Shown here piece after piece: positions 15,661-21,912 of a stretch of DNA of 64,000 bases. The position numbers were made by a program, and so were the translations under genes. The stretch comes from Caldilineaceae bacterium (lineage in GTDB: Bacteria > Chloroflexota > Anaerolineae > Caldilineales > Caldilineaceae), in contig JACKBC010000001.1 of NCBI GenBank assembly GCA_020634755.1, positions 124,001 to 188,000 of the forward strand, in the 5' to 3' direction. The notes under the pieces are model-generated. The model did not search any database. It had not been told where the DNA came from and saw nothing but the letters and a program-made list of their open reading frames with translations. Within the stretch, counting starts at the first letter, position 1. The number at the start of each line of letters is the position of its first letter.

Positions 15661-16554
15661 ATGAAAATGTATTTGCGTTTATTTATTACCGGTCTGCTTA
15701 TGGGATCGGCTGATCTTGTTCCAGGTGTTTCCGGCGGTACCATTGCCTTCATCGCAGGTATCTACAACCAGCTCATCCACAGCATCAAGCTCGTTACTTC
15801 GCAGGTTCCCGCTCTGCTGCTGCGCGGCAAAATCCCTGAAGCCATCCGCATCGTTCCCTGGGCCTTTCTCGTCCCGCTCGGTATTGGCATTGTGGGGGCG
15901 GTCCTCGGTCTGTCGCGCCTGATGGAGCATCTGCTGGACAACGAGTTCGTATTGACTATGGCCTTCTTTTTTGGGCTGGTCTGTGCATCTATTTGGATTG
16001 TGTACCAACGCGTTGCCAAATGGACCATCGGCGCCATCGTCGGCCTCGTTGTGGCGGCCGCTCTCGCCTACTGGATCGTCAGCCTATCGCCCGCCGAGAC
16101 GCCGGCCACGCCCGTTGCGTTCTTCCTGGCTGGTGCGCTGGCCATCTGCGCCATGATCTTGCCCGGCATCTCTGGCTCATTTATCTTGCTGATCATTGGT
16201 AAATATGCCCAGGTGCTCAGCGCCGTCAATAACCGCGAAATTGTCACATTGGCCATCTTCGTCATTGGTATTGCCGTGGGCATCACCCTCTTTTCGCGCG
16301 TGTTGAGCTGGCTTTTCGACCATTATTACAACGCCACCATTGCCTCGCTCATGGGTTTCATGATTGGCTCGCTGGCCAAAATCTGGCCGTGGAAAGAGAC
16401 CATCACCACCCGCATCAATAGTCACGGCATTGAAGAGCCGCTCTACCAGATCAACATTGCCCCCAACGAATCCGTGCTTCTGGCTTTGGCGCTCGCCATC
16501 CTTGGCGCCGCCATTATTTTGATCCTCAACCGCTTCCAACTTGAAGAGTCATAG
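15661..16554 (+). CDS. DUF368 membrane protein (polyprenyl-phosphate translocase family)
   Basis: A 297-residue protein with about eight membrane segments and the DUF368 signature GSADLVPGVSGGTIAFIAGIY near residue 16, repeated in inverted form as MILPGISGSFILLIIGKY near residue 165. DUF368 (PopT) and DedA proteins have been identified as undecaprenyl-phosphate translocases that return the lipid carrier to the cytoplasmic face. That role fits the cell-wall genes elsewhere in the window, though they are not linked to it. The start may be ATG 15661 or the ATG two codons later. No strong ribosome binding site is visible. It is probably monocistronic. Confidence 0.88.
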   Translation: MKMYLRLFITGLLMGSADLVPGVSGGTIAFIAGIYNQLIHSIKLVTSQVPALLLRGKIPEAIRIVPWAFLVPLGIGIVGAVLGLSRLMEHLLDNEFVLTMAFFFGLVCASIWIVYQRVAKWTIGAIVGLVVAAALAYWIVSLSPAETPATPVAFFLAGALAICAMILPGISGSFILLIIGKYAQVLSAVNNREIVTLAIFVIGIAVGITLFSRVLSWLFDHYYNATIASLMGFMIGSLAKIWPWKETITTRINSHGIEEPLYQINIAPNESVLLALALAILGAAIILILNRFQLEES

Positions 16555-16632
16555 CAAATTGCAGATTGCACAAATGCTGCGCACAGCGCCATCAGGCAAC
16601 TGAGTACGTGTCTATACACAGCTATTAATAGG

Positions 16633-16710
16633 ACTTACGCAAGCCTCGAGTGAAATTTGGTTAGTCGGCCATATGTGCTTCTCCTGACGACCCACAGGCG
16701 CTGCGTAAGT
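16633..16710 (+). repeat. Family B repeat
   Basis: Bounded by ACTTACGCAAGCC and GGCGCTGCGTAAGT, with terminal inverted repeat ACTTACGC/GCGTAAGT. Full-length copy of about 78 bp. Confidence 0.85.
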
Positions 16711-16729
16711 CGTGATATTGAGTGTAGTT

Positions 16730-16822
16730 CGCTTCAAGTGCGATGCACGGTGAGCCACCCGAATGGTAGGGCAAGAATGCCGGACACCGAGCAACGCACT
16801 TTTCGCTAACTTAATCACATTG
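16730..16822 (+). repeat. Family D repeat, copy D1
   Basis: Starts CGCTTCAAGTGCG and ends GCACTTTTCGCTAACTTAATC. It matches 21251-21342 along the whole length. Confidence 0.8.
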
Positions 16823-16887
16823 AGTGTCTAGAAATCGATTAACAGCCAAACTTGTCAGCTCTTCGGAACCTGACAAGTTTCAATCTT

Positions 16888-16912
16888 CCTCTCCTGGCAA
16901 TCCACGGGCGCG
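16888..16912 (+). repeat. Family B fragment
   Basis: CTGGCAATCCACGGGCGCGG matches the right-hand interior of the family B copies at 52078-52155 and 56582-56657, without the ends. Confidence 0.4.
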
Positions 16913-16987
16913 GCACAATTCAAGAATCTGTCATCTGCGCATTTGCGATTTTTATATCCCCAAACGCGTTTTTTAGTAAATTGGAAT

Positions 16988-17045
16988 TTGACACTAGAAC
17001 CTTTGTTCTGTTATGCTTTCGATTGCAAATAGAACAAAAGTTCTA
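16988..17045 (+). promoter_or_regulatory. Putative SOS (LexA) promoter with two boxes
   Basis: TTGACA (16988-16993), an 18-base spacer and TATGCT (17012-17017). The spacer holds GAAC-CTTT-GTTC (16997-17008), and the start region holds the palindrome TAGAACAAAAGTTCTA (17030-17045). Both are GAAC-N4-GTTC, the LexA box type of Bacillus and actinobacteria. The nearest gene downstream is the FtsK-like translocase at 17325. Confidence 0.65.
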
Positions 17046-17058
17046 GTGCGTTCCATAT

Positions 17059-17124
17059 ATGTCATTACCCATCACAACAGACGCGGTTAAAAACCATCTG
17101 CAAAATTGTACCTCAATTTCATAG
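17059..17124 (+). other. 21-codon open frame after the SOS-box promoter
   Basis: MSLPITTDAVKNHLQNCTSIS, ATG to TAG. It begins 13 bases after the second box and has no clear ribosome binding site. It may be a leader peptide, the first codons of a lost gene, or chance. Confidence 0.25.
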
Positions 17125-17155
17125 CGCTTGCGCAGGCCTGTGGCGCTGCGTAAGT
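17123..17155 (+). repeat. Family B repeat, short form
   Basis: AGCGCTTGCGCAGGCCTGTG then GCGCTGCGTAAGT: the right end with a deleted interior. Confidence 0.55.
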
Positions 17156-17324
17156 CATGTTCAACCTGATCAGGCTCGCGCCAAACCCTCTAGATGACTG
17201 CGAGCCGAATAGATTGTAGCCTGATCTGAGCCAAAAGAATAACGGTAGCTTTCGTTCATGCCCCAACGGATGAACGGGCCAAATTGTATTTTCGCTGGTT
17301 TTTGCTCAAATCAGGCGGTGATCT

Positions 17325-18497
17325 ATGTCTTCTCCCAAATCCAAAAATCGACCCCGAAAACGGCGGCGCACGCTGGAAATGCAGGCCGATCGCATTGAAG
17401 AAGTGCTGGCGCGCCACAAGGTGCAGGGCCGCGTGCGCGGCGGTACGGTGACCCCGCGGCTGGTCAAGTTTGAGATGGCGGCTCAGATTGGCACCAAGGT
17501 AAACAAAGTAGCCTCGCTGGCCGAAGAGATTGCGCTGGCGCTGGGCGCACGCGAGGCGCGCGTCTATCGCGATGGCAGCACCATCAATGTGGAAGTGCCG
17601 CGCGAAGAGCCGGAGCCGGTGCGTTTGCTGCCACTGTGCGCAAGTTTGCGCCAGGTGCCGCCACACACCGCCGTGCTGGGCGTGGATCACGGCGGCGCGC
17701 CTTTGCTGCTGCGTTTGACCGCGCCAGATGTAACGCATGTGCTGATCGCGGGCACCACTGGCTCGGGCAAAACCGCGCTGGCCCGCACGCTGCTCACGTC
17801 GCTGGCCATGCATAACCGACAGGCCGAGCTGCAGCTGGTGCTGATCGACCCCAAAGGACGTGGCTTTGGCGCGTTGACGCGGCTGCCCCACGTACTGGGC
17901 AGCATGGAGCAGAGCAACGAGGAAGCCGTGGCCCGCCTGCGCTGGCTGGTGCAGGAGATGGAGCGCCGCGACCGTCAAAACGTGAGCCGGCCCATCTTGG
18001 TCGTGGCCATTGATGAACTGGCCGATCTGATCCAAACTGGCGGCAAGGTGGTGGAGGCCGCCATTGCGCGGCTGGCCCAACGCGGCCGCGAAGCAGGCAT
18101 TCACCTGGTGGCGTGTACGCAAAAACCCACCGCCAGCCTCATCGGCAGCGCCACCGCCGCCAACTTTCCCGTGCGGCTGGTGGGGTCGGTGTCCAGCAAA
18201 GATGAAGCGCGTTATGCCACCGGCGCCGCCGACAGCGGCGCCGAAAAGCTGGAAGGCAAAGGTGATTTTCTGCTGGTCACCAAAGGGGAGTTGGTGCGCT
18301 TTCAGTCCGCTTGGATGGGCCCCAGCGATCTGAAAACGGTGCTCTCTAAGATGTATGCCCCGCGTGAGCGGCTCCACTCTGCGGAAGCTACCACCACCAC
18401 GGCACTGGCCGTAGTGCCCAAAGCGCAGCCACAGATTGCCAGGCCGGGCTTGATGGACAATTTATGGCAGCGCATTTTAGGCGGCAGTGCGGCGTAA
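17325..18497 (+). CDS. FtsK/SpoIIIE-type DNA translocase, compact form
   Basis: A 390-residue protein. Residues about 35-92 match the FtsK alpha domain (VTPRLVKFEMAAQIGTKVNK, then SLAEEIALALGA and INVEVP). The RecA-like motor follows, with Walker A GTTGSGKT (143-150), a VLIDPKGRGFG strand and Walker B ILVVAIDELADLI (about 225). FtsK proteins pump double-stranded DNA, usually at the division septum. This one lacks the N-terminal membrane anchor and the C-terminal gamma winged helix (the tail after residue 340 is short and disordered), so it should be soluble and unable to read KOPS-like sites. The upstream SOS-type promoter suggests a role in DNA damage. GGCGGTGAT precedes the ATG. A small membrane protein follows 47 bases later. 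Confidence 0.88.
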   Translation: MSSPKSKNRPRKRRRTLEMQADRIEEVLARHKVQGRVRGGTVTPRLVKFEMAAQIGTKVNKVASLAEEIALALGAREARVYRDGSTINVEVPREEPEPVRLLPLCASLRQVPPHTAVLGVDHGGAPLLLRLTAPDVTHVLIAGTTGSGKTALARTLLTSLAMHNRQAELQLVLIDPKGRGFGALTRLPHVLGSMEQSNEEAVARLRWLVQEMERRDRQNVSRPILVVAIDELADLIQTGGKVVEAAIARLAQRGREAGIHLVACTQKPTASLIGSATAANFPVRLVGSVSSKDEARYATGAADSGAEKLEGKGDFLLVTKGELVRFQSAWMGPSDLKTVLSKMYAPRERLHSAEATTTTALAVVPKAQPQIARPGLMDNLWQRILGGSAA

Positions 18498-18544
18498 TGC
18501 AGGCAACAATCTGTGGTCCTTTTCATTTTACGGAGGAGAAAATT

Positions 18545-18988
18545 GTGAAATCTTTTTGGGGTGCGGCTATATTAATTTTTGTGGGCGTGGCGGGCTGGCG
18601 GATTGGTGGCCAGCTGAGTGCGGATGCGTTGGGCATGGCGGTGGGCATTCTCTTTGGCGTTATGGCGGGGATTCCCACGGCGCTGATCTTATTGGCCTCG
18701 CAGCGGCGCGATCACGAGCCGCGCGCCGGTTCAACCGAACAGAAGAAGCCCCATCAGCTTGCCGAAAATCCACATCCGTATCAGTCGCCGGTGATTGTTG
18801 TGGCGGGGCATGCCCCGACCCAGCCACACTATGGCCAGCAGTGGCAGCAGCCCTATGGACAGTATGCGCCATATGGGGGGCAGGCGCAATATGCGCAGCC
18901 CATGCTGCCCGGTCCTGCTCCCGAAATGCCCGGGCCGCGCCAATTTAAAGTGGTGGGCGAAGAAGAGGAATTTGTAGAGTCGTGGTGA
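18545..18988 (+). CDS. Small membrane protein with a Pro/Gln/Tyr-rich tail
   Basis: A 147-residue protein from GTG 18545, chosen because GGAGGAGAAAATT lies directly upstream. Two membrane segments (residues about 4-18 and 27-52) precede a cytoplasmic, low-complexity tail rich in Pro, Gln, Tyr and His (repeated AQYAQ, GQYAPYG-like pieces). No family is recognised. It follows the compact FtsK-like gene by 47 bases on the same strand, probably in the same transcript. It could serve as the membrane anchor that the translocase lacks, but this is inference from position only. Confidence 0.65.
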   Translation: MKSFWGAAILIFVGVAGWRIGGQLSADALGMAVGILFGVMAGIPTALILLASQRRDHEPRAGSTEQKKPHQLAENPHPYQSPVIVVAGHAPTQPHYGQQWQQPYGQYAPYGGQAQYAQPMLPGPAPEMPGPRQFKVVGEEEEFVESW

Positions 18989-19019
18989 TGTGGCAGCCTG
19001 GAAATTCTAACTGCACCCT

Positions 19020-19721
19020 TTAGGAAAAGGTTATCGAGCTGACGATTTCGCGCCATTGGGTTTGCGCAGCGTGATCGGCGGCAGCCGCAAAAGTGACAAT
19101 AATGAAGTTGGCGCCATCGCTGCCGATGAAAACCACCTGCTGCGTGAAAATGCTCTTTGCCGAACTTCCCAGCAGTGCGCCGGATGTGGTGTAGCTGAGC
19201 AGGCCGGCGGGCAGCCCATCGGCGCGCAGCGTGCGCTCTATGCGTGTCTCGACATTCCCAACTGCGCTCAATTCGGCGGCCAGCGCCGCCAAATAGCCCT
19301 CAAGCCCAAGACCATTGCGTGCGGCAATAGCAATGGTCAGCGTGGCGTTTGCCGCTGGCGTTTGCGCGTCATAGGCCATAAGGTCCAGCGCCGGCAGCAA
19401 TGTTTGTGGCTCGCTAGTCGTCTGGCTGGCCGTCAAGCGCTGCCCATATTCGGCAGGGGTGATGATGACCCACCCAGGCGGGAGGAGCAGGGCGTATGGC
19501 GCGCGACTGCCGGTAAACTGAGTGGCGGTTGTGGGAATTTCGACGGTGGCGCGCGCCGCTGCCGTGGGCGTCTGCACCACGTCTGTCGGCGGAACGACTG
19601 TGGGCGTCACGGTTTCGCTTGGCGACTGGCCCGCCTGTTGCCAGGCATATAGGCTCAAACCAACAATCAGCAGCATTACGGTGGCCAGCGCGCTGGCCAC
19701 CATGCGTGGAATTTGCGTCAA
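19020..19721 (-). CDS. Secreted or anchored protein with Thr/Pro linker (PsbP-like possible)
   Basis: A 233-residue protein. The start is TTG 19721, because AGGAG lies at ideal spacing and the ATG upstream is outside the good context. It has an N-terminal signal anchor (MVASALATVMLLIVGLSLYAW), a Thr/Pro-rich linker (ETVTPTVVPPTDVVQTPTAA), and a globular domain starting at residue about 75 (YALLLPPGWVII) and ending with a QWREIVSSITF strand-helix. That layout resembles the PsbP/DUF1795-like alpha/beta fold, but the match is weak. It converges with the small membrane protein gene (32-base gap). It is likely to sit outside the cytoplasmic membrane. Confidence 0.65.
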   Translation of the reverse strand: MTQIPRMVASALATVMLLIVGLSLYAWQQAGQSPSETVTPTVVPPTDVVQTPTAAARATVEIPTTATQFTGSRAPYALLLPPGWVIITPAEYGQRLTASQTTSEPQTLLPALDLMAYDAQTPAANATLTIAIAARNGLGLEGYLAALAAELSAVGNVETRIERTLRADGLPAGLLSYTTSGALLGSSAKSIFTQQVVFIGSDGANFIIVTFAAAADHAAQTQWREIVSSITFS

Positions 19722-19897
19722 CGTATGTCTCCTGTGCAAACCAAACCGCGGGCACGGTGGCATCACCTACCCGCTTCTATTCGCAGTACATGCAACGGCG
19801 TTTAATAAGATGGGCGGTGGTCCCGATGGAAACCAGCCCTATCCTTGCGCGCTGCAATCTACTGATGATGGTATGGGCACAGGAGGGTTGAGGGCAG

Positions 19898-20560
19898 CTA
19901 CACTTGGCTAGATGGGCACAGGTGATTGATGGTACATTCGGCGCAGTTGGGTTTGCGCGCATTACACACCCGCCGACCGTGGAAAATCAGCAAGTGAGAC
20001 AAATCGACCCATTCGGATTGCGGCGTCAGCTTCATGAGATCCTTCTCGATTTTGATCGGATCGCTCTCTTTGGTCAGCGCCAGCTTATTGGAAAGTCGTT
20101 TGACGTGCGTGTCCACCACCACGCCATCGGCAATGCCAAACCAGGTGCCGAGCACCACGTTGGCCGTTTTGCGCGCCACCCCTTTCAGCGTGAGCAGTTC
20201 GTCCATGGTTTGGGGCACTTCTCCGCCATACTCAGTTACAATGCGGCGACACGCTTCCTGAATGTTGCTGGCCTTATTGCGATAAAATCCGGTCGAGCGC
20301 ACCATCTCTTCCAGCTCGGTAATATCGGCATTGGCAAAGGCCTCGGCGCTGGGATATTTCTCAAAAAGCGCCGGCGTCACCATATTGACGCGGGCATCGG
20401 TGCATTGCGCCGATAAAATGGTGGCCACCAGCAGCTCCAGCGCATTGCGATGGTTTAGCTCGCACTTTACGTCGGGATATGCTTCATGCAGCCGTTCCAA
20501 AATTTCGGGCATGCGTTTGGACGCTGCCGGCAGTCTCTTTTTGGTTGCTTTCTTTGCCAT
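19898..20560 (-). CDS. nth: Endonuclease III (DNA glycosylase/AP lyase)
   Basis: A 220-residue protein of the HhH-GPD family. It removes oxidised pyrimidines and cleaves the abasic site. The helix-hairpin-helix is LLTLKGVARKTANVVLG, in which K131 is the expected catalytic lysine; D150 in VVVDTHVKRL is the catalytic aspartate. The C-terminal [4Fe-4S] cluster motif C-x6-C-x2-C-x5-C is complete (CNARKPNCAECTINHLC). The frame could extend upstream, but ATG 20560 is preceded by an AGAGTGA site and starts the usual Lys-rich N-terminus. It lies 67 bases downstream of the histidine phosphatase gene on the same strand. All key residues are intact. Confidence 0.96.
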   Translation of the reverse strand: MAKKATKKRLPAASKRMPEILERLHEAYPDVKCELNHRNALELLVATILSAQCTDARVNMVTPALFEKYPSAEAFANADITELEEMVRSTGFYRNKASNIQEACRRIVTEYGGEVPQTMDELLTLKGVARKTANVVLGTWFGIADGVVVDTHVKRLSNKLALTKESDPIKIEKDLMKLTPQSEWVDLSHLLIFHGRRVCNARKPNCAECTINHLCPSSQV

Positions 20561-20627
20561 AGTTTCACTCTTTTGACTCACCGCAGCTATCGCCAACCTT
20601 GGACAAGCTCAGGCTACGACTGCATAG

Positions 20628-21167
20628 TTACGCTTGCATGACGTATTCCCAGCCTTCGCGCCAGGCAAAGTCGGCCGTCATCAATTTCTCTAGCGTCTGG
20701 CCATGCAAATAGTGATCCAGCCCCCAACGCGTGGCCACATGCCCAATCACCAGCACGCGTCCGCCATCCCAGCGCAGCGGTAAATCCTGTAGAAAACGGC
20801 TAACGCGATAGACCGCCTGTTGCCAGCTTTCGCCGTTGGGATACGGCTGGTCCAGATAGCGGGCGCGATCCACGTGCAGTTCACTGGCCAACATGCCGTT
20901 GCCATCGCCATAGTCGCATTCGCGCAGCCGCCAATCCTGCAAAATGGGAATATCCGTTTCCCCAAAGGCAATGCGCGCCGTCTCCGCGGCCCGCTCCAGA
21001 TCCGACGTGAAGACGGCTTGAATGCCGTCATTACGCCGCCGTTCACCCAGTTCGGCCGCCAAGACGCGCCCCTTAGCCGAAAGCCGACTGTGGCGCCAAC
21101 CGGACGCCCGACCTGCTTCGTTATCTTCGCTCCAAGAGTGGGTTTCAAAAATGATTTGTATAGGCAT
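20628..21167 (-). CDS. Histidine phosphatase family protein
   Basis: A 179-residue phosphoglycerate-mutase-like protein. Visible parts are the N-terminal phosphohistidine region (FETHSWSEDNEAGRASGW), the SDLERAAETARIAF helix with its conserved Arg, LRECDYGDGNG with the catalytic acid, and the second His in VIGHVATRWGLDHYLHG. The usual N-terminal RHG triad reads THS here: the nucleophile His is kept but the Arg before it is Thr. This variant looks family-specific and not like decay, because the rest is intact. The substrate is unknown. It is the first gene after family D repeat D2 and is followed by nth. Confidence 0.85.
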   Translation of the reverse strand: MPIQIIFETHSWSEDNEAGRASGWRHSRLSAKGRVLAAELGERRRNDGIQAVFTSDLERAAETARIAFGETDIPILQDWRLRECDYGDGNGMLASELHVDRARYLDQPYPNGESWQQAVYRVSRFLQDLPLRWDGGRVLVIGHVATRWGLDHYLHGQTLEKLMTADFAWREGWEYVMQA

Positions 21168-21250
21168 AAGGAAAGAATCTGTGGCGTGTTGCGTGAACCG
21201 ATTTTGCGGCTGGTTTCGCTGCTAGCTACTCACTGTCATTCAGGTAAGGC

Positions 21251-21342
21251 CGCTTCAAGTGCGTCGCAGGGCGTGCCAATCGAATGCGAAGGCCAAAATG
21301 GCTGACACGGTGCGACGCACTTTTTGCTAACTTAATAACATT
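21251..21342 (+). repeat. Family D repeat, copy D2
   Basis: Starts CGCTTCAAGTGCGTCGCAGG and ends TGCGACGCACTTTTTGC plus TAACTTAATAACATTGG. AAGTGCGTCGCA and TGCGACGCACTT form a perfect 12-bp inverted repeat. Confidence 0.82.
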
Positions 21343-21389
21343 GGCTAGCTATTGAACCGATACACGCAATGCGCAGCGCGCAATACTCT

Positions 21390-21896
21390 CTAAGACAACG
21401 GCATCTCTGGTATCGCTTTCAATCGATAGTCCGAATCGTCAATGCGCTGCCACGGATAGTGAACGAAATCTTCGGTCTCTTCGGCATAGTAATCAGGTGT
21501 ATCTTCTTCAAAAAGACTGCTATCCTTTTTCCAATGCAGCACGGCCAGCTCGGGAATGCCACCCGCCGCTTCCACGCGCCCTTTTACGGCCATAATTGTG
21601 CGGCCGCGAAACCAGAGATTGTCCACAATCAATATCTTGCGTTCCTCCAAAACAGCATCCGGCGGAAACTGCAAGAAGCGCGGCCAACTCAATTTGGTGC
21701 GACGGCTGGGGTCTTCCGGCATGAGCACAGCCGCCGTCAGCACATCTTTCATTTCCAGCGCCTCGGCGATCATACCGCCAGGGATAATGCCGCCGCGCGT
21801 AATGACCAGAATCGCATCGTAGGGCGGGCGCAATTGAAAGATCAGTTTGCTAATTAATTCTTCAGTATCGTGCCAGCTAAGATAAATATTTTTCAT
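21390..21896 (-). CDS. Phosphoribosyltransferase family protein
   Basis: A 168-residue type I PRTase resembling xanthine/guanine phosphoribosyltransferases: MKNIYLSWHDTEELISKLIFQL, then YDAILVITRGGIIPGGMIAEAL with the flexible-loop region following. The PRPP-binding motif reads ILIVDNLWFRGRT; the usual motif has two acidic residues (VDD/VDE), so the second is Asn here. The C-terminus DFVHYPWQRID is typical of XGPRT-like proteins. It could salvage a purine base or be a nonenzymatic regulator. AAGGACC lies before ATG 21896. It starts 17 bases after the secreted nuclease gene and is the last gene of that operon. Confidence 0.85.
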   Translation of the reverse strand: MKNIYLSWHDTEELISKLIFQLRPPYDAILVITRGGIIPGGMIAEALEMKDVLTAAVLMPEDPSRRTKLSWPRFLQFPPDAVLEERKILIVDNLWFRGRTIMAVKGRVEAAGGIPELAVLHWKKDSSLFEEDTPDYYAEETEDFVHYPWQRIDDSDYRLKAIPEMPLS

Positions 21897-21912
21897 GAAG
21901 TGGTCCTTGATT

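Larger units (their letters stand above)
16555..17324. other. Repeat-rich region with a double SOS-box promoter
   Basis: Contains family B copies or pieces (16633-16710, 16888-16912, 17123-17155), a family D copy (16730-16822) and a promoter flanked by two GAAC-N4-GTTC boxes (16988-17045). A 21-codon frame (17059-17124) follows the second box. I see no larger gene. Confidence 0.6.

Noticed and set aside
16852..17046. 64-codon frame across the SOS-box promoter
   Set aside because: It covers the promoter and the LexA-type boxes; no domain.
17256..18377. 373-codon frame antisense to the FtsK-like gene
   Set aside because: Same reason; the FtsK reading has intact Walker motifs.
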